A DNA stretch of 64,000 nt from Rostratula benghalensis (taxonomy: Eukaryota > Chordata > Aves > Charadriiformes > Rostratulidae): positions 1,922,833 through 1,986,832 of the forward strand of contig VXAI01000096.1 in the NCBI GenBank assembly GCA_013399305.1. The letters are read 5' to 3'. Each line of letters opens with the position of its first letter. Within the stretch, counting starts at the first letter, position 1. The notes beneath the pieces are model-generated. The model was not told the DNA's origin. It did no database searches and saw only the letters and a list, made by a program, of their open reading frames with translations. Position numbers and translations under genes: made by a program. Shown piece by piece: positions 1-12,893 of this stretch.

Positions 1-2364
1 TGCAAGCTTCAAAAAAAATTCAAGTTCGGGCCAAACACACAAACTGGTTTGGAAGCAGGAGGTTTGCTGCATCCAAACATCCCTCCTCGGTTGCAGATCG
101 TCCTTCTGTTCACATCTCAGTACCACCCTCTCTCTGTGCAGCACAGGGGGCTCCGGCATTCAGATGGAGCTTGCAGAGCAACTGCTTCTTCCAGCATCTG
201 GCCTGTGATGTGCTTTGGGGTTATCTAAACTAGGGTGGTAGATGGAGCAGGTAGATGCAAAACAATACAACTCTCAAGTGCAAGCTTGGTGGAAGGAGGA
301 GACGGCTGTTTTCTCTGGTGTGCTGCATCAAACGAACAGCTGAGGCAAGGGAGAACAACTTTTTCACTGATATGTATCAAAGGAAGATAAATATCACCGG
401 GTAAAAGTAGGAGTAAAAGATGGGAGGGTCTGGGTTAGAAAAAGCGATGCTACTGGTATCTGAAAGAAAGAGCTAAGAAAAGAGCTGGCACCTACCCAGA
501 GTTTTCTTTTGCTTGCAGACTTAGCACTAAAAGTAAGAGCATAGACAAAGGATATAACTGGAGCAAAACATTTAAAGAAGAATGCTCATGGGGGAGAGGA
601 AGGGAGAGAAGGAAGTCAGCACGTGCCAGGATCGATCCTCACGTTTGACACGAAATCCTCAGGGCAGCTGTTTCAAAGCCACACTGGAGGAACAGGGTGT
701 TCCCCAGGACTCCCAGCTGGGACAGATGCCCTAGAAGGGTTTCTGCCTCATAGGCAGGACACAGACTCATGAGCTGGAGCTTCTGTGCCAATGCCCACAT
801 GGCACATCATTGCTTGGTTACAAAAGGTGACACACTAGGGGAGAGTTTGCATCGAGACAAGGAATCATCCTCTAACTCAGCTGGGGCAGGAGATGCCCTG
901 AAGGAAAGCCCTGAAGCAGGCAGTCTGCCCTCAGCTAAGGCTCAAAGACTCTTCATAATTTTTAAGTGTACTTCCAAATCTGCAGTCAAATCCTTCACCT
1001 TCCCTCTTTTTTGCTACAATAAACTTTATCTTAGAAAGTAATCTAGTAATAAAAATGGTTTTAAAGTGATCTGACAAGCACTAGAAACCCCATTTCTTTT
1101 AGAGTGACAACTCTATTTACAGCAGCACATACGTACACTCTGTTTTACATTCCACTCGCTCTCCAGGCCCTCAAGATTTGGGATATATCCTTTCCATCCA
1201 CTTGCAAGAATCAATTTCAGCCGTGAAAAGAAGTTCTTCTGCAGGCAGAAGGCAGGAGCAAAGATTGCTGCTAATGTTGGGGTCTCTGCACATCTCCTAG
1301 GACAGGGGTGCAGAGGGACAAGCCTCCTCCCTCTCCATTTCATGGCTGCATTGCTGCCCTTGAGCAACCCTCCTAGCTCCAGTGGCCACTATTCAGCAAG
1401 CTCTACGTGCCCAGCCTGAACACACCAGAGACCGCTTTGCCTTAGGGGAAGTGCGAAACAGCTGGGTGAGAAGATGTAAGGCTGAAATATTTCAGAAGGG
1501 TACATTTCACATTTTCTGCTAAAAAATTTCATATTCAAAACCTGAACTGGCCAGGGAACAATTGTGCCAAACCCAAGCAGAGAAGGAGCTCTGAGCTCCA
1601 GGGAGATGTTATTGTAGTAACCACGCATGAAGGACACCTTGTAGCTGAAGTCCCAGAAGTGAATTAGGAAGCACAGCTCCTGTTCCTGGGTGTATCAAAG
1701 ACAAAGTGTGATCTCTCCAGGTCTCACTTTCCCCATACATAGAGCTGGAGCTGCCAAATACATCTATCCAAAGGGAATTAATCACTCGCTGGAATGTGCA
1801 TGGAAAGCCAAGCTACCATCAGCTTGAAGCCTGCTTACCTGCCTCCAAGAGTTTATCTGCATCCAAGAGCACCAGTGCTTACCTCCCCTTCTCCATCATG
1901 GTTTCCCACCGCCCCCCAAGGTTGCAAAACTTAACATCTTCCCCTGTAACTTTATCCAACTTCCTCATTTACTGGCACATCAGCAGAGATACCTCTATTT
2001 GTGCAAGGGGAGAGTGAGGCATGGCTAAGACTAGCAACAGGAACGGCACAGAGCGGCATTTCCCCCCTATATAATTAGCTGATATAAAAGCTGTGCCATC
2101 TACTGGCGTTCAACATGAACCACTGCTGCCTGCACAACTCCAATACAGTTGTTGTTTCCAGAGCAGCTCTTTGTGAGGAGCTGAGGTGGGATTTCAACTC
2201 ATGCCTTGTACAAGTAGCTGCACACCAAAGGCAAACACAGGACGGGCAAAGGTGACCCCTCATTCTGCAGCACCAGAGCCAGGTGGCCAGTGGTTCAGTC
2301 CCAGTCTTTACAATCTCCCATTTCCTAAGAAATTACTAGCTTTCCTTAAAGGAATTTCTAAAAA

Positions 2365-2504
2365 TTGTGGCGTCTCCTTCCCTGGAGATATTCCAAACTT
2401 GCCTGCATGTGTTCCTGTCCAACCTGCTTTGGGCAACCCTGCTTTGGCAAGGGGTCGGACTAAATGATCTCTGAAGGTCCCTTCCAACCCCTACAATTCT
2501 GTCA
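2365..2504 (+). mobile_element. CR1 LINE fragment, 3' end
   Basis: This carries the typical avian CR1 3' terminus: 'gtctccttccctggagatattc', then 'cctgctttggcaaggggtcggactaaatgatct', then 'gaaggtcccttccaacccctacaattctgt' (each phrase paraphrases a run in the element rather than a continuous quote). It is 5'-truncated to about 140 bp, as is usual for CR1, and antisense to CACNA2D2. No coding capacity remains. Confidence 0.93.
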
Positions 2505-3049
2505 CATGCCTGCAGAAAATAAACAACCAAACCAACCCAAACAACCCATCCCACCATTTAAAATTAATTTTAATTCCCAATATTATGTTTAAAGTTTTGG
2601 GAAAACATTTTGGCAGGCACAAATACTGACCTACGGCTGGCAGCCCCGCACTGCACTGCATAAAACTGGAGTTGCCCCTTCCATCAGACCTTCAAGGGTA
2701 CTTCCAATGGCCTTTATGCTCCTTGGCCACTTGCAAGGACATGGCCTATTGGAATCAGTAGAGGAGGGACAGAAAGCAAGGATGTAAAGCACGAATGCCA
2801 GCCCAGAAAACAGGGGACTCTGGCAGACACGTGCAAAGCAGAGACACACCAGACCCAGGCTGGGTTGTGGGTAAGTTCCCATGATCTCACAGCCCAGCTC
2901 CATGCCCACAGAGCTGCTCTTGCTGCCAGCTCCCCCAGCTATCCCAGTTCCAGCCCCGCACATCCCAGTTCAGCCGGCTGCTCCAGCAGCACCACCAGGC
3001 AGGCAGGCACACAGTTAAATAATTCTGCTCGCATCTGTTTCATCTTGTT

Positions 3050-3400
3050 TTCACTTCAGACCCTGCTTGTGAATGCTGGCAGATTTCTCATCACATGGCT
3101 GTATTAAGCTGCTTTTTAATTGCATTTTGAGGGACTCAAAGGCCAGCAGGCAGAGGGGCACTTTATTTTTCCAAGGAATGTTATTTTTATTATTGTGGCA
3201 GGAAAGGTTTCCATTAACCCCCTGCAAGCCGACAGCTTCCATGCAGCATGCTGGCTGCAGGGACGGCCAGTCCAGAGGACTGGGGCAATTCGAGCACCGT
3301 CTGCTGAAATCTGAAATACCAGCTCCCAGCAACTCCTCTTTAAAGAGCAGATCACAGGTTTTGGCACTAAACTTGCATTAAATTGATACAATCTCTTTAA
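3050..3400. promoter_or_regulatory. Candidate conserved intronic element
   Basis: A block without repeats and with many transcription-factor-like words. 'ttttaattgcatttt' at about 3114-3128 has a homeodomain/POU look, 'ccaaggaatg' at 3171-3180 is TEAD-like, and 'ccattaacccc' follows. No reading frame makes sense on either strand. The call rests on composition and motif density only; no alignment was available. Confidence 0.25.
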
Positions 3401-5894
3401 TGTTATCTCTGGCTCTTTATCACAGTTGTATACGCAATTTACATTCTTGTCGTCTTTTTTTTTTTTTTATTAAGATTTGCTAGATCCTTATCACAAGTAT
3501 TTTACACATTGTTGTAGCGTCACTCAAACATTTAATGGACATCAGCTGCTCTGGGAATATATAATAGCTCTTTGCTATGGGGTAAGGCTGGAAGCCGATG
3601 GGTTTCAGGCTCACACCATTAAAGCTGCTGTGGATGCAGAGCACAGCTACGCGAAACAGAAAGCATGGTCCCCGCCAGACACCATTCTACAAGACAGCAC
3701 AGACCAGCTGGGGTGTAGCAGCACAGCAAATGCTTATTATACAGTTCTTCTTCACCCCAGCCCCCTGTTCTTCACCTGCAGCTACCCCCCCTAGTCCAGG
3801 CACAGGGCTCTCGTGGAGAGACCTACTGAGAAGAACTGTGCCAAAGCTGAGGTGTGTTCCGTAGGCTGCAGAAATTAGACTTGGCAAATCCACTTTCTTC
3901 AGGAAAAGAAGGCAGGTTTTGAAGAGAGCTTTTGAGACCAAAAAAAGCTTCATGCAAGTCCATTAACCTGCAGGACCAAGCCTCCACCCCCTCAATCATT
4001 AGAGTCTTTAACTTCACTACTCTCCATAAACACAGCTATACAAATAATTGATTTTTAGTTCAACTAGGGGATGAAACCCTTAAAAAAAATAATCCTCATT
4101 CTACCTGAATTGAATTCAAAATTATTTAGTTTTTCTTCCGAGGTCAATTATTCCCATTCAATGTAAGAGCCTTCCATCCCATGTGATGCATTTCAAACAT
4201 TCAGAGGAAAAAACACAAAACAAGAGAATATATTGGTGGGAGCATTTTCTGCCCAACATCTGGGGCTTCGGAGAGCTTTTCAAGGGTGTACAGTGGCATA
4301 CAGGGCAGGGGCCAAACTCCCATGGACTGAAAGCAGATCCATGGGTGCAGAGGTAGACACTCCATTCAAGACTACAGGCAACCTCTGGGAAACAGAGATC
4401 ATCCCCTCACCCTCTCCCACTGTACACAGACTACAAAGCCATAGGCACAGGGCGTAGAAGTGACTTTAGCTACCCAACTGCCATGGAAATGCATTTTCTC
4501 ACGCCAAAACTAACCAAGGAAATTCAAATAAATCCCTTGTTCAGTGACATGGTTTCTTTTATTTTGCTATCATTGCAAACGTTTCTTCCCAACCATGTTT
4601 AAAGGTCGTTTTATAAAGAATTAAATGGCAATTCTCTTCTCTAACTTCAATTCCCTCAGAGACCCCCTCCTCTATTGCATCACTCACCATTTTTATATCT
4701 CTATCTAGACAGATAAACAGTGTGTCTTACTCATCTTCCTTTATCCTTTCAGCCATCCCCAAATGCACCCCCTTAGTGCATGGAATAAGGTGGCCCCAGC
4801 AGGCCTTGGAAGCTCGGGAGGGTAAGGACCAAGCTGATGGATCTCAGCTTCGATAGAGCCAAGAACTACAACCCCTGCAAATCCCTTGACAACACTAATG
4901 GCTTTAGTTACCTCCACCTCTGCTAAAAGTGCTGCTCCTGTGCTACAGAAACCAGGAAAAACTGAAAAACAACATACAAACTGCTGTCAAATACATAACA
5001 CAGCTTCAGGAAAGGAAGTAAAACACCCTTTTAAGGACTATTTCATCCTTCTCTTTCTTTAGTCCCAGAGGTCTCTGGGTACCTTGTACCACGGGGTGCA
5101 GAGCTCAGAAAGACAAGGCATGCACAGCGATCAAACCCTCAAAGAAAGGTTAGTTCCCATTGCAGGGAGTTTGCAGTCTTCCTCCCTGTGCGTGCAAACC
5201 AGCCCAGCAGTGCTCAGAGAGCAGGCACAAGGGCAAGTTTTGCTCAGGCTAAAAGCCCATCTAAAGCTCCCAGTGCTGCTGTGTGATCTGAGACCATGAA
5301 CCTCAGCCCTGGGTGCAACACAGAGACCAGGAGCACCCTGCAGCTCCCCTCGGCAGCTCCCCTCGACATGCCTGCCTCAGGGATGAGAGCAGGACACAGC
5401 CCCTGCCAAAGGGAAGATACTTTGGGGCAGGGAGCAATCCATAAGCCTAAAACCCACCCCTGGGCAAAGGCACCAGCTACAGAGCTAAGTGATACAGACC
5501 TGAAGCATGAGAACCAGGGGCAGTTCACCCCTGCGTGACAGCCAGCTGCCAGGGTAAGGGACCAGAGGGGTATTTCGGTTTTTATGAAGGGGATAATCAG
5601 GAAACTATTTATTTGCACAGGTAAAGAAAGAAAACTCCACTCTGGGTTGGAGAGCTACACTAAGAAACATCATCAGCTCATTTGCAGAACTGGTTTTGCC
5701 TGCTCTCTCTTGCACCAGAAGGGCAATGTGAAAAAAACTCAAGAGTTGGTTCTCTGAACTGCAAACCATCCAAACTTCTTCAAGCAAATAGGTGATAAGA
5801 GCAGCCTTAATCTGTCACTGGTCAAAGGCTTCCACATTTGTTCTTTACCAACAGCCAGACAAGGCCACGGTGCCCGAAGGCTGACAGCATGAGC

Positions 5895-5959
5895 TCAGGG
5901 GTAGAGACCTGCTATGGAGGCTGGCATGGGTTCAGGGCTAGAGACCTGCTATGGAGGCC
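5895..5959. repeat. Tandem duplication, two copies with a 37-bp period
   Basis: The core 'tagagacctgctatggaggc' occurs twice, preceded both times by 'tcaggg', with starts at 5895 and 5932. The near identity suggests a recent local duplication. It has no coding meaning that I can see. Confidence 0.88.
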
Positions 5960-6234
5960 TATTGAATATTTTAACAGGTCAGGACCACTTCTTTTCACTT
6001 CCCCATCTGTGACTCCACATGCATCAGCGATGTTGAGTCCGTACCTTGCAAGGATGCCCCCAAATGGGATCATCTCAAGAGCCCTCCAGGCTCCAGCAGT
6101 GCCCCAGGAGGCAGTGGCAGGAGCCCCCTCACCCTCACAAACTTCCACGCAGCCGCAGAGTGCCCCAAGCTGCTTACCAAGTTGTAAAGCCCATCGGGCT
6201 GGGCTGCTGCCAAACGTTCATGGGAGAAAGAAAG

Positions 6235-6627
6235 GGAAACGTTCAAGAATAATCTGCACGAAAGTGCAGGAAGCCCTAAATCGTGTTAGCGCTATTAAGA
6301 GAGCCGGTTACATTGCTCGGCGAACTGGCCCACTACAGTTTTGATAGACTTGTTAGAAACATCTGATTGTCCCTGATTAGATTAGACAATAAACCCCCAT
6401 CCTGGTGCGCGGGCATTGTTTGGCTCCCCTCTGCAATCTGTAAATTAGAATTCCAGACCTGGGAGATTGGATTCAAATTGGATTACTGGAGCAGGTCCAG
6501 CGCAAGAACAATCGTGAGGCAGGAGAAGACACAGACACACACAAAAATGAGTAAATAAATAAATAAATACACGGGGAGAGTCAGTCAGGATTTGATTAGA
6601 AGCGAATTAAAAATAGAATTAAAAACA
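6235..6627. promoter_or_regulatory. Candidate conserved intronic enhancer
   Basis: The composition changes here from G/C-rich CR-like intron to A/T-rich sequence that retains CpGs ('tgttagcgctattaag', 'gctcggcgaac', 'gtgcgcgggcattg'). Words include 'gattagattagacaat', SOX-like ATTGTT (about 6416) and AACAAT, an OTX/PITX-like GGATTA at 6480-6485, and a homeodomain-rich end ('gcgaattaaaaatag'). CpG survival in a methylated intron suggests constraint or low germline methylation. This is inference; conservation is untested. Confidence 0.35.
6549..6569. repeat. Short (AAAT)n microsatellite
   Basis: About four to five units of the TAAA/AAAT tetranucleotide after 'aaaatgag'. It sits inside the A/T-rich candidate regulatory block at 6.2-6.6 kb. 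Confidence 0.8.
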
Positions 6628-7086
6628 AAAGCCACCACCCAGCAATTAGCAAAGAAGCGGGAAGAGGGATGGATTTGTCACTATAAATTAACAAAGCACA
6701 GAGATCATATCTTTAAATGTGTTGTACTTCAGCACACACAAGGTTGATGTTGGTTGTGGTCTTCCCTCCACAAATGCAAGAGCTCCTGTCTGTGGCTGTG
6801 CCTGCACAGGGCAATGAAGATCCACATCCCGCCAAAACCACAGCCTGCATCTGAGCCTGCCTGAACTATGTTTGTTCCATCTTTCCTCCCCCATTTTGCT
6901 GCCTAGATGAGATGGGTAACATGTCCGTTAGCTTAGGCACTTGTCCAGGACCAACAAGGCCAGGATGCGACCACTGATGGCCTCCTGGCATCACCATAAG
7001 TCCCCCACCAGGTAAAATCCAGGGCACTGCAGCAGGAAAACCCACCAGCGCTGTGAGCAGCACCACATACTGCCACCCAACCTAAA

Positions 7087-7121
7087 CCCCTGATGCCTGA
7101 CCCCTGATGCCTGACCCCTGA
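7087..7121. repeat. Short tandem repeat, 14-bp unit
   Basis: CCCCTGATGCCTGA occurs twice back to back (7087 and 7101) and is followed by a half unit CCCCTGA at 7115. Perfect identity of the two full units points to a recent slippage event. Confidence 0.88.
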
Positions 7122-9629
7122 GCTCAGGAGGGTCTCTCTCACCTGGTTTGGGACCCCTCTAGTTAAACACACCAACAGCTTGGCCAATGAGCACCTGGAA
7201 GGACTTGCTTCAGACAGCTCAGTGGGGCAATGAGACAGCAATGGGACCTTGCACTGCCAGCAGCAGAGGAGAAAACCAGCAAAACCCCAGGGCTGCTCCT
7301 CCTGAATGCTGACCCTCTTTCCCTGTCTGCCCTGAAGACCACATGCCACCAAGACCAGAGGACTGCAACACCCCCAAGTAGTGAAGGAGGTAAGAGAAAG
7401 CCTCCATGCCCGTGTTGCCGATTTCCTACCAGCCCACACCGTGACAGAAGTCAGCATCTCTGCCACCGAGAGAGGAGGGAGTGGAGAGATGCTCTGAACT
7501 GGGCTGAGAGATGCTTTGCTGCATGCCAATTTTTGCAGCTTTTTAGACAAGTGAAACCTTTTATTGTCCCTATCAGGGAGCAGAAGAGCTGATAAAGACT
7601 CCCTTCACCACATACCTGCAAGGGAAATCTCAGGGCTATCAGAATTGTTAAAGGGATAAACCTGTCCAATTAAATCCCCTCTGCACTCTTGATATATGCT
7701 TGTGCCAGACATAAATGGAGCTTGGAACTTGTCCCAGCTGAACAGTAATGCGCTGAGCATTCAACCGGGACTAAAAGCACAACCGGCCTCAGCTCCTACC
7801 TCCCACCATGCCCCTGGTGACCACCTCTCACCCCCGAGAAGCCAGCTTGGTAAGTACTTCATGGTAATGCACCAAACTCCCACCTCGCACTCCATCACAG
7901 GATCCTAAAGCACGGCCAAGTACTAACTGCACTGTCATATCAGGAGAAATACGCAAGGAAAAAATACCAGTAAGTGGGAAACCCCCAAACTGGGGGTGGG
8001 GAGTGGAAATCGGAGACAAAACTGAGAAATATGCTTAAGGCAGTAAGAAAACCCAAGCCTTACTCATCTCCAGATAAGCCATCTTCACCATGTACCAAAT
8101 CCCAGCCCTTTCAGGCACCTTCCCTTAGAATCTGAGGTCAAGGAAGATGGGAATGCTCCTAGGGCCATGTTCAACCAGGCTTCGTGCTCACAAGAATCCC
8201 AGCCAGACATCCCTGCAGTATGCTTTCAAAAGCCAGAAAATCCCCAGCGTCTTGTCCTTTGTATTCATTTCTCTGCCAAGAGAAAATGTCTAACGCCAAG
8301 TGTACGTTTCCCTGCTCTTGTCACAGAAAGATCTCAGTCTTCAGTGAAGTAGATTTGAGCTCCTACACCTTGGCTGAAGGAACAGGAGCCTTAAACCCTC
8401 CCACCAAACCTGTCCTTTTCCCCAAACGCTCATCCCACACTACAGCTAAATACACAGTTAAATTCCACAACAATAGAAAAAACCCACAAACTTCTCTCTT
8501 AACCACTGGTAATTGCTGGTAGTTCTCTCATCATTGGAGTTGTGCAAGGGGCACTGAAACTACTACATACACACACTTCTACGTAAAACACAAACACGTA
8601 TATAAAACACACACATGTTATAAATTCTCCGAGACATGAAATGTCACTTTGCTGCACTTCGTACCATGTTTTATGGATAGGGAGGTCTCTTTTTAGAGAT
8701 GGGAGAAGACCACCAGCACAGAGAGCAGTCCTCAGGCAGGTCACGGTGTATGAATAGCTCATTTCAGGGTATAACCCACTCAGTAAACTGTGGGATGTGC
8801 CGCTCGCAGGAGGCAAAGCAAATCGTCTGTGGTTAAATATGTGACGGATGAAGCAGTCAGCATGCAAAAGCAGCCTTCACAAGAACTGTATAAAAAGTAG
8901 AAACAAGCCTAAAACATACCCTAGGATCTAAAATTTCCATCTCTCAGCTTCCTCCTCCATCAAATCACAACTCACTCCCTGCTCCCCCAGTCTGTAGAGC
9001 TTCAGGAAAGCATAGAGTCAGAGGCATCACTCATGAACTTCACCTAGTATTATAAAAGCAACAGATCTGGGGCATCCACGGGCCTGAAGGAGAAGGAAGA
9101 GAAACCCTCCTAGGTCTTGCACCACAAGCGGTGATCTCCTCTTCTGTTACCCCACCACTTTTTTACTGCAAACATGCTTTTGTGACAATAGAAGAATTTC
9201 CTGAGGCATTGGGCTTGCGCAGCAGAAATGATGCTGCAACCCCTCAGCCGCTTGTACCGATGCTTTGCAAAGCCTTTCATCACCTCAGCAGCCCCCTCGC
9301 CACCCTTTTGCTTTGATCCACGCTGTTTGGCTTTGCCAGCAGAGTTGAGGAAGTGGGGATGGGCTGTCAACAACTCCTTGGTGGCCACAAGCAGTAGATA
9401 GAGCTGGGGGCATGCCCTTGTGTTCCCAGAACACGGAGAAGGCAAGGGATTGCATTTGATGGCAAGGAAGGCTCTTTCCAGTGCCTCTGTCTTTGCTGCT
9501 TCCTTTTCTTTCTACTTTCTTTCTTGCTCATCTCCACCCACCTCACCAAACACAGCCACTGAGGGTTTAGAGGGAGGAACAGTCTTGCTATTACTGTCAG
9601 AAGCCCAGCTCTCCTCAACAGCCTACACT

Positions 9630-9684
9630 GAGAGAGGGGAAAAAAGAAAAAAAGGAAAAAAAAAAAAAGGGGGAAGGAGAAAAA
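9630..9684 (+). repeat. Uninterrupted 55-nt polypurine tract
   Basis: Every base from 9630 to 9684 is A or G, starting gagagagggg and ending aaggagaaaaa, with an A13-like core and a G5 run. It is polypyrimidine on the CACNA2D2 sense strand. Such tracts may form triplex DNA or look like a splice polypyrimidine tract, but no exon follows on that strand within view. Confidence 0.85.
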
Positions 9685-9805
9685 TGCTCCTTGGGTTTGG
9701 GAATCCAGAGCTGGGAGCTGCCCCATGCCCACCCCCAGTGATGGCTTTGCCCTGGCTCACTCAGTGCTCAACCAGCAGCAAAATCCAATGGCTGATCTCA
9801 CATTA

Positions 9806-9903
9806 TCACGGAATATCAGGGATTGGAAGGGACCTTGAAAGCTCATCCAGTCCTATCCCCCTGCCAGAGCAGGAACACCTATATCAGGTCACACAGGAGA
9901 TTT
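9806..9903 (-). mobile_element. CR1 LINE fragment, 3' end
   Basis: The plus strand reads as the reverse complement of a CR1 tail: 'gggattggaagggacc', 'ctcatccagtcc', 'ccctgccagagcaggaacacc' and 'caggtcacacaggag' in order. The element is about 100 bp, severely 5'-truncated and in the same orientation as CACNA2D2. Similarity stops near 9903, where unrelated sequence follows. Confidence 0.9.
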
Positions 9904-12887
9904 CCTGAACAAACTCATCAAAGAAGCCAAAGCCTGTAGATACACATCTCTCTGGGCACATACAAAGGCAAGGAGGGGTCCAATCACATTGAGAGATGGA
10001 AGAAGAGACAGGAAATGAATGTACAATTAAAAAAGTGGCAAAAGAATCTATTTGGCAAACAACCAACCTGTTGAGTTCTATTCTCAGGTGATGTTGATCC
10101 AGGACCCAGCCAGCTGTGATTCCCAACACAAGGAGAACACAACAGGGATTTGCAGTCATTTGACAACCTGCCACTACCTTGCTCCTTTCCACACGTGAAG
10201 GAAAATGTCTTTCTTAGCCATAGCAAGGTCAAGGTCATGAGCATGGATAAGAGTAGCCCCTTAAACTTCTACCCTGTCATGAACACACCTACTGCTTCTT
10301 TACACCTCACCTGTAGCAAGTCCCTGGAACTTCCCCACAATGTAACACGCTGCATAAATTTAATGTCATCTCCTTCAGGAGTTACTCCACCTTAACAATA
10401 TCTTTTACTTCCATTTAAAAGGACAGTAGGTACATTTTTGGGAATGAAGACTATCTCTTCTACCTCCCCTCCTGCTAAAGCTTGGGAATAAAAGGCAGTT
10501 GGAACTACAGAGCCCAAAGGTGTCTGTGAGGGCAGGCCTGAAGTCATGAAATCATTGTGAAGAAAGGAGATTGGAGGATGCTGGGGAAAAAGGGTAGTTA
10601 ATGGTGATGAAATACCATGTCAAAAAGAGGCCACTGTGTGGGACACAGGGTAAAAGTTCCCCAGGATCCAGCTGTAGATGCTCTTCTCCAGTGCCAGCTG
10701 GAGCAGGTGGGGATTGCAAAAAGATCTTCCTAGGAATTTTTCTGTCCTATGATGAGACTGTCATCAGATATGATAGTCTGGAACAAAAAGGGAGGGACAG
10801 CATCCAAATAACCAGCCCCTTGTAGATGACTGCTATTTTAGGAAGCAATTGCCCTCTTTGCTACACACCCCTGGCTCTAGCACTCCCCCAAAAAGCACAC
10901 ATGAAATCAGTGTCCTGCTGGTGCCAGACCCATGCCACAGCGCTGCACCACAGCTGCCAGGGCCAGACAGCCAAGCTTGGCCTCCCTGTGCTTGATTTCT
11001 GCTACTTAGAAATGCAACACTCAAGGTAAGAAATGATGTATTATTGATAAGTGCTCTGCACGCAGTTTAACTTTAATAAAGGCACATTAATATTTTCACA
11101 CAAAAACAGAGGAAAACAGGCTCTTTGATGGCTGGACTGAATCACCACCTAATCAGGATGGCACTCTTGAAGCACTGGTCCATTGTGCTTGCCCAAAGGC
11201 TAGATAGCACCTTCCTAAAAGCCTGACCAAAGCACAGGTAATATCCCTTCTCCCTCCTGGCACAAAGGAAACAGGGAGGCATCTTTTCAGCAGAGGGAGT
11301 ACATGAGTGACGTGGCAATTCATACCTCAAGGAGAGGATCCATTTCTCTCTCCTCACCTGCCCTCGCTGATACATGGATTCCCACCTGACTCAGATGCTG
11401 AAAAATATATTTCAAGAAGTCATCATCACTCTCGTGAGTCATGAGAAGGGGAGGAAATGACTTCAGGAGAGATGATTCAACTAAAGGGAGATTTGAGACA
11501 GAAGAAAACACAGGCTTGAGAGTGGAAGAAGCTGTGGGAGCCCCACTGCTTTGAAAGAGCTTAGCACAACATGGAAGAAATTCAGAAGATCCTATTTCTC
11601 CTTCTCCCATAAACTTCCAGATTTTGTTGTCAGTACCAATCCAAAAAGCCAAGAATTTACACGCAAGGATTTAAGAGACTGCTCCATCTGGCAACTGGGC
11701 CCTGAAGGAGTCCTCTTGAAGGGACTGATCAACAGATCACTGCTTGCACAACAATAAAACAGCACTAAGTGCTCGTTATCTAACCAGGGCTGCCAGAATC
11801 ACGCCTCTGCATCGGGTCCAGCATCAGGCAATCCCTTAACAGCACACAAACCAGTCCTGCCCCAAAACCCAAGAAAAGGAAGTCAAAATGGAAGACAAAC
11901 AAGGCTATTAGTACTACAGAGACAGGTAACTTTCAAACTCTCACCGGCTTAAGTTACACCTCAGTTATTGCCACACCTTTTCCCTCACCATGGTACTTTT
12001 TCCTCTGCTGATTAGGATGAAGGGTAACCCAGTCTTTTTGGCTATAGCCCCTATGCAGACACAATAGCTGTGCTATGCTACTTGCTCCAAGCCTTCCCCC
12101 CATCTATGGACCCACAAAAGCACTTTTAAATCAAGCTGCAAGGTATGCCAGATGTCCATCACACAGCTTCATCTGGCTTGCTACTGTCAGACACCTGAAA
12201 GAACACTACAGCTATTGAAGGGAAACCCTTACACAGCCCCTATATCCCTCTGCAGCAGACAGGAAGGCAATTACCTGTCTCTGCCTCAGTAGCAGAGCAC
12301 AGCCCCACTGCTGCCTCATTACAGCCAGCACCACAGCCTGGTTACCTCACTCCACAAGGGGTAAAAAGAATTAATTTGAAAAGGAGTGCTACAAAATGGG
12401 AAGATAGATTGGAAATGTACACCAGCAGTCAATCACAGAATTCAAGTGCCAGGCACCAGCACAAATATTTCAGTTCATCCTCTCCTAAATAGGAAAAAAA
12501 AAAACCCTACTTGTCTGAAACGCTTCCATGAACTATTGCAGGGACACCACAGCACTTTTGCTCCTGCTCACCACACCCCCAGTGAAATGATTGGGTCAAA
12601 CTTGCTGCCAGGCTTTTACTGTCAATTGTATTCTTGTGGCAGCACCTTCAGATGTTCACATGATGGTGGGAGGAAATAAAAAAGCAAGAAGATACCTATA
12701 GTAGATCCTCACATAAAACGTCCTTGCCTCACATCCCAGACATACTCCATATGTATGATGCAGTTCCCAGAAAAGGCCACACAACCACAGAAATTACTTT
12801 GAAGCTGAGCTCATGATGCTACACCAGCACCAACCCTCTTCTTTAAACTGAACACATCTGAGAAAGGATCAGCACACTGTCCCATCA

Positions 12888-12893
12888 CCTTAC
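12888..12893 (-). other. CACNA2D2: 5' splice site of the CACNA2D2 exon
   Basis: On the minus strand the exon ends TTTAAAG and the intron begins GTAAGG. This is close to the consensus donor (AG|GTAAGT) and gives a phase-0 junction after a lysine codon (AAG). Confidence 0.88.

Larger units (their letters stand above)
1..12893 (-). other. CACNA2D2: CACNA2D2 intron downstream of the exon (partial)
   Basis: This sequence lies downstream of the donor site, in gene orientation. I expected the next coding exon to be about 60 bp, encoding a segment like the mammalian [20 protein letters not shown], and searched by eye for its reverse complement without finding it. The intron is therefore at least 12.9 kb. 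It contains two CR1 fragments (2365, 9806), two short tandem duplications (5895, 7087), a 55-nt polypurine tract (9630) and candidate regulatory blocks at 3.05 and 6.2 kb. Stretches 1-2364, 4100-5880, 7130-9620 and 9910-12880 show nothing I recognise: mixed-composition, non-repetitive intronic DNA with only chance open frames. Confidence 0.75.

Noticed and set aside
5838..6344. 168-residue plus-strand open frame
   Set aside because: It runs through the 37-bp tandem duplication and into a probable non-coding element. No homology was recognised.
6933..7550. 205-residue minus-strand open frame
   Set aside because: No recognisable family, it overlaps a short tandem repeat, and an equally arbitrary frame exists on the other strand at the same place.
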